A stretch of 64,000 bases of DNA from Apiospora phragmitis (Eukaryota > Ascomycota > Sordariomycetes > Amphisphaeriales > Apiosporaceae). Both the position numbers and the translations under genes were made by a program. Numbering within the stretch: the stretch's first letter is position 1; every line of letters begins with the position of its first letter. The stretch lies in assembly GCA_038363925.1 (NCBI GenBank), contig JAQQWL010000007.1:682001-746000 (forward strand), written 5' to 3'. Shown here in pieces: positions 49,588 to 61,365 of the stretch. The notes beneath the pieces are model-generated. The model was not told the origin of the DNA, made no database searches, and worked only from the letters and a program-made list of their open reading frames with translations.

Positions 49588-51621
49588 TATAACGAACGCT
49601 ATCTAGGTTTTTAAAAAAAAACCTAATAAAACCTACTAGGGTTTATATTAATAATACGAGAAAATATTTAAATATATAATAAAATTAACGCTCTTATCGA
49701 TATAATAGGTAATAGCTAAGTCGTAACGTAGTAACGAAAGGTTAAGTAAAAGTATTTATATAATAAGGTTATTAAGACTATTTATTTTATTAATAGGTTA
49801 AAATTAATATTTAAATTAATTATTAAAATAAAATATATTTTTATAAAATATATAAAGAATATTCGTTCTTATATATTTAATCCCTCTTTTATTAATTACG
49901 TTTATTTAATAATCTTTATTAATTATATTTAATATTATTTAATAATTATAATTAAGCTATTTAATACCGTCTTACTAAGCTACGTTTTATTTTATTATTA
50001 CATAACTTATTTCTAGCTATCTATGTTATTCTATTTATTACTACCTACTCATAGCTAAAGTGATCGTCTAAAAGTCTACGCAAAAACCACCCTCATTAAA
50101 ACTCACATTCCACCACCCTTTTACCCCTTCTAACTTTATATTTAAATAACTCTATTAATTTAATATAGATTTAAGCGAAATTAGTCACATTTTAACCGCA
50201 GAGCGTAAGCCTAATAGGGAATACACATCCGAGGCTATCGCGGCCATTACGACGCTAGCTACTATCGGGGTTAAAAAAAAAAGCTATTACCGACGCGTTC
50301 TAAACGCGTCGGCCTATTACTATTAATAATCTCATAAAGCGCTTCATTTAATAAAAGTCACCTAAAATAAAACTAAAACCTAATCGCCTTTATAAAGTAT
50401 CGACTCGGTAAAAGCGTTATTTATCTTAATTAATACATAGAAAGCCCCGTACCACTTAAAGAAAGCTTTATTTAAATATTAATATTATATTAAGCTCTAA
50501 ACGACGCTCCTTCTCGATTAATACGGCAAAGCGCGCTCTACGTAAAAAAAAAGATCGGCCATTAGCGCGCTACGAAGCGCATCCTCTTAACAAAGGAAAA
50601 CGTTAAAAAGCGGCTCGAATTCTGTCGTTATTAGTCCTCTCGTGCGCGCCTTAGGCGGCTAATACTTTACCTTTTCTCAAACGAATATACGATCTAGAAC
50701 GAACCCTTCACACCAGGTCGCTAGGTCTTCCGGTACGGTTTAGAACACTACCGGAAGGATCTCATCAGCCCTACATCTCACGGACGGCTTCGAATTAGCC
50801 TTATAATATAAGCTATAATATAGCAAAAAGAAAAGGAAATAGGAACCTCCCTTTTAATTTTTTATAAAGGAGATCCGGACTCTCCCGCCGGCGGCTTTAC
50901 TTTTACTAAGTATATTAAGGTTTTAAAAGCTGCTCTCCTTTCTTTTTATAAGCTTAAAAACTTTTTTATATAAGATAACGCGCGTATATAACGATTTAAC
51001 ACCGTTAAAGAGTTTTTAAAATTAAAGGGTATTTAAACGATTAAATAGCCGGCATATTTATTTAATATAAACCTTATTAAATAAGTTTAAAAAGTTTTAA
51101 AAACTAAAATCTATAAAATTAAGCCTTCCTTTTAAGACTTAAAAAATAATATATTATATTAAATCTATACGAAAAAAGTAATCTAATTAACGTAAGCAGT
51201 TTTAGATCTAAGCCTTATTTATAAACTCTTACGTTCTCTCCCTCGTCGCCTTTTTATTATACGTTACACTAAGGGTTAATATAATAATTATTAAAATTTA
51301 TTAAATTAGTTACGTAATAATATAAGCTTTTATTAAATTCTTTATTAATTTAAATATATTATTAATATTTAAACGTAAATAGTATTAAAGGGGGGAATCG
51401 GCTAAAAGTGGCCCTTACGCAGACTTTTAGACACTGATTTTAGCTGGCCTTGTCGTGCTGTCATCGTAGTATTAGTTATCGTGGTATTATGGCGGTGTAG
51501 CGGGGTTTATTATCGCTAACCGGTAGGGTAAGTTTTAGTACTAGTTTTCGTGGGCGCCTCGAGGTATCGTATCGCTGTGCCGAGGATAAGTCTAGCCGCA
51601 TAATTAGGTTAAGTCGTAATA
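49588..51621 (-). repeat. 5' LTR of the gypsy element, split by a Tc1-like insertion
   Basis: Starts tataacgaacgctatctagg at 49588, is interrupted at 50056, and resumes at 51441 with gctggccttgtcgtgctg, ending cgtaata before ATAAG. The distal ~180 bp retain many TpG and CpG sites and are nearly free of RIP, unlike the 3' LTR. Confidence 0.8.
50058..51440 (+). mobile_element. Tc1-like element nested in the 5' LTR
   Basis: 1,383 bp with TA duplication (50056-50057; 51441-51442) and related ends (aagtgatcgtctaaaagtct left; aaatcagtgtctaaaagtct right, reverse complement). The plus-strand frame at about 50980-51160 retains the Tc1 DDE signature: DNARI, KEFLKLKGI, a PAY...N-N-I block, VLKTKIYKIKPSF and DLKNNILY, with several TAG/TAA where Trp or Gln codons would be. 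RIP-inactivated. Confidence 0.8.
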
Positions 51622-52577
51622 ATAAGTATAATTAAATTAATACTCGTTATAATAGCCGTCGATTAATATAAAAAAGCGAAATCGATTTAATTTAATAATT
51701 AAAAATAGTCGACGACTATTATATATATTAGTTTAAAAGGCTAGTATATTTCTTTATTTTTAATTATTTAAAGTTAATATTATATTATAAAGTAAGTTTT
51801 TAAATATAATCTATTAAACGATTAAATAATTATATTAACTTTTAATAATGAATTTAATAACGAAATAAGCTTAACTTAAATTAAATACCTTAATAAATAT
51901 ATTAAATTAAAAATAAAGGGTCGCTATTATATTTTAATTCTTATTAGTTATAAAAGTTATATTACTACGTAATTTAAGGTATATTATAAAAATAACGAAA
52001 TTATTACGCTTAATATATATATATATTTATATTACTTATTTTAATTATTTAATATAATATTTTATTAATTATTAAAACGTATATATTCGAAAGTGATTAA
52101 GTTACTTATTACTTTTAAAGCCGCGTATTATATTACTTTTATAAAACTTAATGTTATGTTTAAATTTAATTTATTTAACTTAATACTTTATTATTTAAAT
52201 AAAGTAATTAATAAATTAAATATACGATTTCGAATATTTAAATTTATTTTATTAAATTTAAAAATAATTAATATTTATAACTATTAAACGTTATTTAACC
52301 TTTAATAAACAATTAAACACTTTTTAATATTAATTTTAAATATTATAAATTAAATAGCGAAAAGTATAGTTAAAATAGCTTATAAACTAACTTTTATATA
52401 TAATTAAATATTTATTTTTAAAGAGGTTAATTTAGTTTTTTAAAGCGTTAAAAAGTTTAAACAATCACGAGTTTAACTTAATAAAGTCTTTATTATTAAA
52501 GGCTTTTAAAAATTATAAAACGAAAAGGTAAAAAAAGCATTTAGTAATTAATAAGGGTTTATTGAAACGAAAAGCGA

Positions 52578-52707
52578 TGTTACGATCTGCGCGTTAGTCC
52601 CCCGCGGGGGTAGCACTTAAGTCGTAGAATTAAACAGAAATAACCGTCTAGTTATTTCTAAAGCTTTTACTTTATAGCGTAATGGTTAGTCTAAACGTAC
52701 TGTAACA
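52578..52707. mobile_element. 130-bp mini-LTR (TRIM/SMART-like) insertion
   Basis: Begins TGTTACGATCTGCGCG and ends CGTACTGTAACA, i.e. TG...CA ends with a short inverted TGTTAC/GTAACA, flanked by AGCGA (52573-52577) and GGCGA (52708-52712), a 5-bp duplication differing by one RIP-type G-to-A. The other copy of the host pogo element (about 41144-41152) has the unoccupied site ggcgaccgg. It contains two potential hairpins (cccccgcggggg; agaaataac...gttatttct) and is far less AT-rich than its host. Confidence 0.7.
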
Positions 52708-52959
52708 GGCGACCGGTAAAAGGCGTTACGATATTTACGGCGAAATAAGTTATAATACACGAATATATAAAAAACGATATAAAATAAAGTAGCGAATTAA
52801 ATAACGAGTAATGTTAATTAATTTAAATTATTATAATTAAATCATTTTTTATAAAAGTATCGAAGTATAAAATATTTAATAATATAAATTAATAATTAAT
52901 AAACTATATTAATATAATTTTCGTTTTTTAAATAAATTAAAAAAATAAAAGCGTTAAAA

Positions 52960-54050
52960 CTTTAAAGCCGTAATAATCGATTAAAGTAATAAAGGCTTTA
53001 ACGTAGTAAATTAAAACGCCACGAAATCTTTTTCTCCTCCGTTTTTTTAATCTACCGGTTATTACGCTTTAAAGGTTTCGAAAAGCCTCGCCGGCGTTTT
53101 TTAAATATTTAAGTTTTTATATATTATTTTTTAATAAGTGCCCTTTTTATTTAACGAGGTATTTTTATATTTATTTAATGCGTTTTTAATTAAAATTACC
53201 ACGATTTTGTATTTATATTAATTTATTTTAACTTTTAATTATATATCGACTTTTTTATTTTTAAAAGCTAATTTAAATAATAAAATATAAAGTAAATCCG
53301 TACTATTTTATATACTAATAATTAATAATTAGTTTTTAAAATTACTTTTACGATTTTACATAGTTTAATTTTTTAAAGGCTAGTTTTTCGCTTAGTTATT
53401 TAATTTTAATATTTCGTTATAAAATAAACTTGTTTCTTTTTTTAAAAATTAATCCTCTTGTTTTATTTAATTAATATACTTATTATTCTTCTTTAAAAAA
53501 CGATAAAGTGTTATTATAAAGTAATTTAGAATTGTTTTAATTTTTTCATTTATATAGTTATAATTAATATTAACTATTTTTAATGAGCTTTTTAATAATA
53601 CTCGAGTTATACTCGTAATTTATTCGAAATAATAAATTACGCGTAATCGCGTTATTTAATTAAAAAAAGAACTTTATTAAATATAAAAGAATAATATTAA
53701 ATAAACTTAAAAAAGGCTTTATATTTAATAATAAATAACCGAAATATTTATAAATATAATATTATAATAATAATAAACGTAAAAAAAGTTTATATTAAAG
53801 CGTTATTTAATAATAAAGTGTAAAGAAACTATATTTTATTATAAATCGTTTATTCCTTTAAGTTTAAATAAAAATAAAACGCCTTATATTAATTTAAAAC
53901 CGTTAATAAAAGATTTAAAATTTATAAAAATAAAGAAATATAAAAGAAATTCGTAAACTTTGTAATTAATATTAAAAAGACATTATAAACGTTATAAAAG
54001 ACGATATACTTTTAAAAACATTTTAATTACGAGTAAATAATTTTAGGCAT
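52960..54050. mobile_element. Rearranged gypsy pol fragments
   Basis: About 52960-53630 resembles the gypsy element at 43000-43600 in the same orientation. About 53640-54050 matches the reverse complement of about 46780-47010 (for example gcgttatttaataat, accgttaataaa). So two pol-derived pieces of the family stand in opposite orientations. Confidence 0.6.
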
Positions 54051-54054
54051 ATAA

Positions 54055-54187
54055 AGATGCGTTCCCTTTATTTCCTAGGGGCTAAGACCAAGTTAGGGGC
54101 GCCTCATTAACGTAGTAGATTTTCACCAGTTTTAATATATTAGGCGGTCTTTTCATCCCTATAACTTCAGCAATATGGAGTTTACCT
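54055..54187. other. Short non-RIP sequence before copy C
   Basis: About 130 bp with normal base composition (ttcctaggggctaagacc; ggcggtcttttcatccc) between decayed gypsy sequence and the TA duplication of the next transposon. Origin unknown. Confidence 0.4.
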
Positions 54188-54189
54188 TA

Positions 54190-57100
54190 ACGTATCCCAC
54201 AAGCGAATATCTTATATAAGCAAATACCCTATTCTTTTATACCTTTTTTAATAAAATATAAATTAATTTCACCATAACGTATTTAATATATTAAAATTAA
54301 TTAAAATCCTTATCTCTAAATATTTCTATATTATTTTAATAAATACGTATATTATACCCGGGCTCTCCGTAAATTCTATAGCGTTATAAACGTGTCCTAA
54401 ACGTTTTTATACAACTATTCCTCCGACGCGATTCGTTTTATAACTATTTATTAATATCCTTTTAAAACTATAGGTTTTCTTTAGCTTATATACGAAATGA
54501 TTTTCTATTTTATAGCCGTTTTTTTTCGTATGGCGGCGCTAGCTAAATATTTCATTTACTTTTTAAAATATTACGTTCTTACTTTTTAAAAAAGTAATTC
54601 GGTATATAATATACGTTATAACCTTTATAATTTAATTAAAACTAATTAAAATAAATATTAAAAAACTATTTTAATACCGTATAATACGGTTTTAAACGTA
54701 TTCGGTTTAGGATTAAGCTTTAATCGGGTTATTTAAGGTTTTTAATTTTTAAGGAATAAATAAGCTAAAAGATGTCCCTAGAGGTATTAAAATACGTAGC
54801 TTTATATCTAACTATAAAATAATATATTCCGGATTATACGGAATAAGTCCTATTCTTTAAAAGCTTCTTTATATATTTAAAATGGTAAAAATCGCTTAGA
54901 ACGCTTTTAAAAACGCTAGTAAGAAGTCCTCCTTTAAAATATAAATAATATACGCCCGTATAAAATATTTAATTTCTTTCCTGTACACCTTTTTTAATAT
55001 ATAAAAATAGCCGATATTAAAAAGTTAGAGCTTATATAATAAATAAAAAAGTATATAGAGTATAATAATCGAGTTCTTTTTATAATAAAGCTCGAAAGCT
55101 ATCGAGTAATAACTTTCGTAGCCGTTTAAAACTAAAAGGTAATAATAACCCTTTATACGAGACTTAATATATTAATTAAAGTATCGAATCTAGTCCTCGC
55201 TTTTTTTATTTATAGTTTAATTATTTTTAATAATTACGATTACCTAGTCCTTTAATAATAAGCTGTTTTCGTATTAAGAAGAGAGGTGCGTTTTCCCGGT
55301 AAAAATAATATATGGAGGGATAGCGTAACCGTGTAATCCGACGCCCTAAATAATTATAATTTATTCTTAATTCTTTTACTATATTACTTTAGGTTTTTTA
55401 TATCGATTAAAAGTGGTTATAATTATTTCGGACGAGATTTAGCTTATAAAAAAGCCGGTTTCGTTAAAGTTATAAATATCTTTTTTTTAAATCCTATATT
55501 TATAAATTATATTCCGTATAAAAGTAAACTACGCGCGATACGCGTCGGGATCTTTATAAAGGATTTTTTAATAATTAATTCTTCGGTTAAAACGCGTCCG
55601 GAAGTTTAGTTATTATCGTACGAAATTAAAGGCCTAATTAACGCCGACGCGTCCCGCGTTACGTAAACTAAATAATCGATTCGCTATATCTTTTATACTA
55701 TTTAGCCGGGGAAAAAACGATCGCGTATTTAAATTAATAATATATCGAATAATTGTATCTTTTTCGGAATTTAAAAGCGTTTGAGAATTTATAAGTATTT
55801 CGTATCGTATAACGTATCCTATAAACGAATATCTTATATAAGCGAATGTCTTATTTTTTTACACCCCTTTTAATAAAATATAAGTTAATTTTATTATAAC
55901 GTATTTAAAATATTAAAATTAATCGGAATCCTTATCTCTAGATACTTTTATATTATTCTAATAAGTACGCGTATTATGCCCGGGCTCTCTATAGATTCTA
56001 TAGCGTTATAAGCGTGTCTTAAACGTCCTCGTACGATTATTCCTCTCCGACGCGATTCGTTTTATAACTATTTATTAACGTCTCTTTAAAACTGCAGGTC
56101 TTCTTTAGCTTATATACGAAATAATCCTCTATTTTATAACCGTTTCTTTTTCGTACGGCGGCGCCGGCTAAATATCTTATTTACTTTTTAAAGTGTCGCG
56201 TTTTTATTTTTTAAAAGAGTAACTCGGTATATAATATACGTTATAATTTTTATAATTTAATTAAAGCTAATTAAAATAAATATTAAAGAGTTATTTTAAT
56301 ATTATATAATACGGTTTTAAACGTATTCGGTTTAGAATTAAACTTTAATTAAGTTATTTAAAGTTTTTAATTCTTAAAGAAAAGGTAGGTTAAAAAACGT
56401 CCCCGGAGGTATTAAAATACGTAACTTTATATCTAATTATAAAATAATATATTCCGGATTATACGGAACGAGTCCTATTTTTTAAAAGCTTTTTCGTATA
56501 TTTAAAACAGTAAAAATCGTTTAGAACGCTTTTAAAAACGCTAATAAAAAGTCCTTTTTTAAAATATAAATAATATACGCTCGTATAAAACATTTAATTT
56601 CTTTTTTATACGCTTTTTTTAATATATAAAAATAGTTAATATTAAAAAGTTAAAGCTTATACGATAAATAAAAAGATATATAAAGTATAATAATCGAGTT
56701 CTTTTTATAATAGAGCTCGAAAGTTATTAAGTAATAGCTTTCGTAACTATTTAAGATTAAGAGGCGATAACGATTTTTTATACGAGACCTGATATATTAA
56801 TTAAAGTATCGAATTTAGTCCTCGCTTTTTTTATTCGTAATTTAGTTATTTTTAATAATTACGATTACTTAGTCTTTTAATAATAAGCTATTTTTATACT
56901 AAGAAGAGAGGTACGTTTTCTCGGTAAAAATAATATATAAAGAGATGGCGTAACCGTGTAATCCGACGCCTTAAATAATTATAACTTATTCCTAATTCTT
57001 TTATTATATTACCTTAGGCTTTTTACGTTGATCGGAGGTAGTTATAATTATTTCGGACGAGATTTAATTTATAAAAAAACCGGTCTCGTCGAAGTTATAG

Positions 57101-57897
57101 ATATCCTCTTTTTAGATCCCGTATTTATAAATTATATTCTGTACGAGGGTAAATTACGCGTGATACGCGTCGGGATCTTTATAAAGGATTTTTTAATAAT
57201 CGATTCTTCGGTTAAAACGCGTCTAGAAGTTTAGTTATTATTGTACGAAGTTAGAGGTTTAATTAATATCGACGCGTCCCGCGTCGCGTAAATTAAGTAA
57301 TTAATTCGTTATATCTTTTATATTACTTAATCGGGAAGGAAATAATCGCGTATTTAAATTAATAATATATCGAATAATCGTATTTTTTTCGGAATTTAAA
57401 AGCTTTTAAGAATTCGTAGGTATTTCGCGTCGTGTAGGTTAACTATTTCGTTTACGCTGTATGGTTTTTAATAAGACGTAATAAATTAATATAGCTTTTC
57501 GTACGCTTAAAGTTAAGTCTTCCTGGAGCGCTTGAAATATTAGAATTATATTATTCTCTTTTTAAAGTTATAGTATTTTCGGACGTAAAAGAATATAAAA
57601 AAAGGTTGAGGCTATAAAGAAATTTATAAAAATGGGACATTCGCTTGTGGGATACGTTAAGTTAACTATTTCGTTTACGTTATAAAGTTTTCGATAAGAC
57701 GTAATAAATTAATATAGCCTTTTATACGTTTAAAGTTAAGTTTTCTTAAAACGTTTAAAACGCTAGAATTATATCACTCTCTTTTTAAAGTTATAGCATT
57801 CTCGGACGTAAAAAAATATAAAAAAAGGTTAAGGTTATAAGGAAATTTATAAAAGTGGGACATTCGCTTGTGTAGGATATTCGCTTGTGGGATACGT
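54190..57897 (-). mobile_element. Fot1/pogo-like element copy C, split by copy B
   Basis: Ends acgtatcc...ggatacgt, with TA at 54188-54189 and 57898-57899. Copy B inserted at a TA inside it (55810-55811). Without copy B it is 1,860 bp, and the right remainder starts agttaactatttcg at 57660. Transposase on the minus strand, with the DETGF-region relic at about 55455-55485. The right end carries two subterminal repeats (cattcgcttgtgtaggatattcgcttgtg). Confidence 0.85.
55812..57657 (-). mobile_element. Fot1/pogo-like element copy B, nested in copy C
   Basis: 1,846 bp, ends acgtatcc...ggatacgt, TA at 55810-55811 and 57658-57659. It is closely similar to copies A, C and D over its whole length. 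The minus-strand transposase is RIP-decayed. The right end has a single subterminal repeat. Confidence 0.88.
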
Positions 57898-57899
57898 TA

Positions 57900-58461
57900 C
57901 TCAATTTCTTTTCCTTTCGGTTTCTTACCACCGGTCACAGACTCAGTATTGTCAGTACTTGTATGGGGTATTGATTACTTGCCATGAGTTGTCGTTAGAA
58001 ATCATGCGCCGCAACCGGGTTAGGACGTGGCATCCGAGTCCCAACAACCAACAACAAACACCCATTCCAAATAGAACAAAGGGAAAGACTTCCAGGGGCT
58101 CTCAATCACAGCGAATTTCCATTAACATAATGATCGAAACCTCGTAGTACCAACCCTTTACTATTTGCGCACAGTAATACAAGGGGCTTCGATATCTTGA
58201 GATAAAGATGTCTCGAGTCCCTGTTGTGTCTATCACGTGAGGTTTCAAACAATCGCCAAAACCAAGTCAAGCCAGGGTCTGGCTTCTGACAGTACACTTG
58301 CACTCCCGTCGTGTCAGGGCTTCCTGTATTGAGCTCCCGCTAAGAGACTGTAGACAAAGCATCCACGCCGGACTATTCATTATATACTATAGGCGATTAA
58401 ATATTGGCGGTACTCCAATGCATGTGCTACAGCAAGACCGAGGAGACTTTGCTCCAGGCCA
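57900..58461. other. Normal-composition spacer
   Basis: About 560 bp of normal-GC sequence between the RIP island and the decayed Cys/His gene. No gene recognised. Confidence 0.5.
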
Positions 58462-59097
58462 TTACAGCTCATCTTCCCGTTTCTTAGAAAGGTATTTTCC
58501 TCCAGTCTTGCTCTCAGGATAGAGCATGCCACCTTTGAGTTCCAGAAGCCGCAGCATATAGAAAATCAATGCATCCCGGCGATCCTTGCTCTCCGTGCAC
58601 CCATCCCTCATTGCCCTCCATGTTTCCAGATTTGTTTCAGCACGTCTACTTAAGGCCGTTCGATTTTCTTCAGTAAAGCCTCCATGATTCTCCCAGTATT
58701 GAAGTAAATCATCGAAAGCTTCACGAATGCCCCTTTCCGAAATATCTCTAAGTTTCGAGCCACTGGAGGCCGCTAATTATTCGGTGACTTCTTTAACATC
58801 CAACTTAACGCCATTGGAGCAGCCGGTGCACCAATTCTGCCCCTCCTTTTCCTCTATGACGAGTCGCACTGGAGTAGAATGGGCACCGTCTATTCTAACT
58901 CTGTTATTGGCATCGTAGAAATATACCTGGAGCTAAAAACGATCTTCTCGAGGCACCGGATGCCGGCAATTATGATAATAAACAGTAGGCTCTCTATTGT
59001 AGCAACGTCGAGGTTAGATTAATTAATAAAACGTTTTAGCCATCATTTCTTAAACGGATAACACAGCGTGGTCAACAACTTACGTAGTAGAAGACAT
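58462..59097 (-). pseudogene. Cys/His-motif gene with two nonsense codons
   Basis: A 14-nt first exon (59097-59084, ATGTCTTCTACTAC), a 90-bp intron (58994-59083) and a second exon to TAA at 58462-58464. Start MSSTTEPTVYYHNCRHPVPR; later EGQNWCTGCSNGVKLDV, RDISERGIREAFDDLLQYWE, HGGFTEENRTALSRRAETN and DRRDALIFYMLRLLELKGG. In-frame TAG at 58933-58935 and TAA at 58777-58779 interrupt it; both are explained by C-to-T at CAG/CAA. The first exon length and phase, the Y-x-x-C-x-H start and the WC-x-x-C motif are shared with the gene at 33584-34236, suggesting one family. The Fot1-like element A lies 3 bp upstream of the ATG and separates it from its promoter. Confidence 0.65.
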
Positions 59098-59101
59098 AAT
59101 A

Positions 59102-60978
59102 ACGTATCCTATAAGCGAATGTCCTACACAAGCGAATATCCTACACAAGCGAATGTCACATTTTCACAAATTTCCTTATAGCCTTAACCTTTTTTTATAT
59201 TCTTTTATATCCGAAAATATTATAACTTTAAAAAGAGAATAATATAATCTTAGCGCTTTAAACGCTTTAAAAAGACTTAATTTTAAGTATATAAAAAGCT
59301 ATATTAATTTATTACGTTTTATTAAAAACTTTATAGTGTAAACGAAATAATTAACCTATATAGTATAAAATACTTACGAATTCTTAAAAGCTTTTAAATT
59401 TTAAAAAAAATGCGATTATTCGATACATTATTAATTTAAATACGCGATCGTTTTTTCCTCGGCTAAATAATATAAAAGATATAGCGAATCGATTATATAA
59501 TTTATATAACGCGAGACGCGTCGGCGTTAATTAGGCCTTTAATTTTATATAATAATAATTAAACCTCCGAACGCGTTTTAATTAAAAAATCGGTTATTAA
59601 AAAATACTTTATAAAGATCCCGACGCGTATTACGCGTAATTTACCTTTATACGGAATATAATTTATAAATACGAGATCTAAAAAGAGGATATCTATAACT
59701 TCGATAAAACAAGCTTTTTTATAAATTAAATCTCGTTCGAAATAATCGTAACCACCTTTAATTAACGCGGAAAGCTTAAAGTAATATAATAAAAGAATTA
59801 GGAATAGGTTATAATTATTTAAGGCGTCGAATTATACGGTTAGGCCATCCTTTCGTATATTATTTTTATAAAGAAAACGCACCTCTCTTCTTAGTATAAA
59901 AATAGCTTATTATTAAAAGACTAGGTAATCGTAGTTATTAAAAATAACTAAACTATAAATAAAAAAGCGAAAACTAGATTCGATATTTTAATAAATATAC
60001 GAAATCTCGTACGAAAAGTATTTACCGCTTATTAATCCTTAACGGCTATAAGAGCTACTACTCGATAATTTTCGAGCTTTATTATAAAAATAACTCGATT
60101 ATTATACTTTATATACCTTTTTATTTATCGTATAAGCTTTAACCTTTTAATACCGGTTATTTTTATATATTAAAAAGGTTATATAAAAAAGAAATCGAGC
60201 GTCTTATACGGGCGCATATTACCCATATATTAAAAGAGGACTTCTTACTAGCGTTCTTAGAAGCGTTCCAAGCTACTTTCACCGTTTTAAATATTTAGGG
60301 AGGTTTCCGAAGGGTAGGACTTATACCGTACGATCTAGAATATATTATTTCATAGTTAAATATAAAGCTACGTACGCCGACGCCTCCGGCGACCTCTTCC
60401 GGCTTACTTATACCCTATAAATTAAAGACTTTAAATAACTTAATTAAAACTTAATCTTAAACCGAGTATATTATAAATTAAATCGCGCGATATTAAAATA
60501 GCTTTTCGATATTAATTTTAACTAAGCTTAACTAGATTACGAAAGGTATAACGCAGGTTATATACCGGCTCGCTTTATTAAAAAATAAGGTAACCGTATT
60601 ATAAAAAGTAAATAAAATGCTTAGCCGGCGCCGCCGTACGAAAAAGAAACGGTTATAAAATAAAAGATCACTTCTTATATAAGCTAAAAAAGACCTATAG
60701 TTTTAAAAAGATATTAATAAATAGTTATAAAACGAATCGCGTTAAAAGAGTAGTCGTACGAGGACGTTTAAGACACGCTTATAACGCTATAAAATCTACG
60801 AAAAACCCGGGCATAATACGCGTACTTATTAAAATAATATAAAAGTATTTAGAGATAAAAATTTCGATTAATTTTAATATATTAAATACGTTATAATAAA
60901 ATTAACTTATATTTTATCGGAAAGGGTATAAAAGAATGAGACATTCGCTTATATAAGACATTCGCTTGTGGGATACGT
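59102..60978 (+). mobile_element. Fot1/pogo-like element copy A
   Basis: 1,877 bp, ends ACGTATCC...GGATACGT, TA duplication at 59100-59101 and 60979-60980, outside the main island and with normal DNA on both sides. The plus-strand transposase relic includes YNFDKTSFF at about 59695-59725 (DETGF region) and IIFIKKTHLSS. Left end with three copies of a ~16-bp subterminal repeat (aagcgaatgtcctacac type), right end with two. Strongly RIP-mutated although its flanks are not. Confidence 0.9.
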
Positions 60979-60980
60979 TA

Positions 60981-61365
60981 GTTAATATAGAAACTTGCAT
61001 ACACTCAAGTTGAACGCTTCTAGTGAATTTAGATCAGAGAATTTAATCATCGCAATCAGACTCTGGTTGCTATTTAAGCTTGAGCAGCCACATCGAGACA
61101 ACAAAGACGGCAGGTATTGACTGGGCGTTAGTAATAAGTGATGCTGCAGTTATCCTAGGAGCGTACAAACACAAGGGTCCCTGCGCATATGAGAGTGATC
61201 CTAGTTCATCAGCTTCTTCGCGGACGTTTTTGAGATAGGGATATCCCATCATGCAGCAAACCGAGGTCAGTTGAGCATGCCACGCACCCTTCCTACAGCT
61301 ACCAGCTAGGCATTCATTATCGTTTGCCTACAGGGCCATGGTAAGCAATTTACTCGGTTGAGTTC
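60981..61365. other. Spacer, nothing recognised
   Basis: About 385 bp between the transposon and the stop of the next minus-strand gene; probably 3' UTR plus intergenic sequence. Confidence 0.5.

Larger units (their letters stand above)
41866..51621 (-). mobile_element. Ty3/gypsy LTR retrotransposon, RIP-decayed
   Basis: A 9,756-bp insertion between LTRs, with 5-bp target duplication ATAAG (41861-41865 and 51622-51626). The coding strand is minus: residual reverse transcriptase of gypsy type is readable at 46143-46218 (NRYLLPLINDLRNKL, AKIF), followed by NLI and further RT blocks toward lower coordinates. Gag would lie near 48-49.5 kb and integrase toward 44.5-45.5 kb, but both are too decayed to delimit. 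Internal insertions: a solo LTR (43709-44425) and a Tc1-like element in the 5' LTR. No intact frame. Confidence 0.85.
41410..52800 (+). mobile_element. pogo-type transposon copy 2, split by LTR retrotransposon
   Basis: Same family as the copy at 35450-41230. The left half (about 41410-41865) ends inside the DETGF region (NETSF at about 41838-41858), immediately followed by ATAAG and the gypsy LTR. The right half resumes after the second ATAAG at 51622 with the next residues of the transposase frame, and runs to about 52800. A small 130-bp LTR-like insertion (52578-52707) interrupts the right half. Confidence 0.7.
34320..57897. other. AT-rich RIP island (nested dead transposons)
   Basis: About 23.6 kb with sharp borders. 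TpA is very abundant, CpA and TpG are rare, and remaining C sits mostly in CpG. No intact gene; all frames are riddled with TAA/TAG. The contents identifiable by terminal repeats and residual motifs are listed separately. The first ~630 bp (34320-34950) is too decayed to classify. Confidence 0.93.

Noticed and set aside
52093..52287. Open frame inside the RIP island
   Set aside because: Composed almost wholly of AT-coded residues (I, K, N, L, F, Y) and lies within the transposase relic of the pogo copy in an incorrect context.
54055..54187. Possible mitochondrial rRNA insertion
   Set aside because: A stretch (ggtcttttcatccc) faintly recalls a conserved large-subunit rRNA segment, but the rest does not, so no numt is claimed.
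57028..57234. 68-codon plus-strand frame in copy B
   Set aside because: Antisense to the decayed transposase of the element; not an independent gene.
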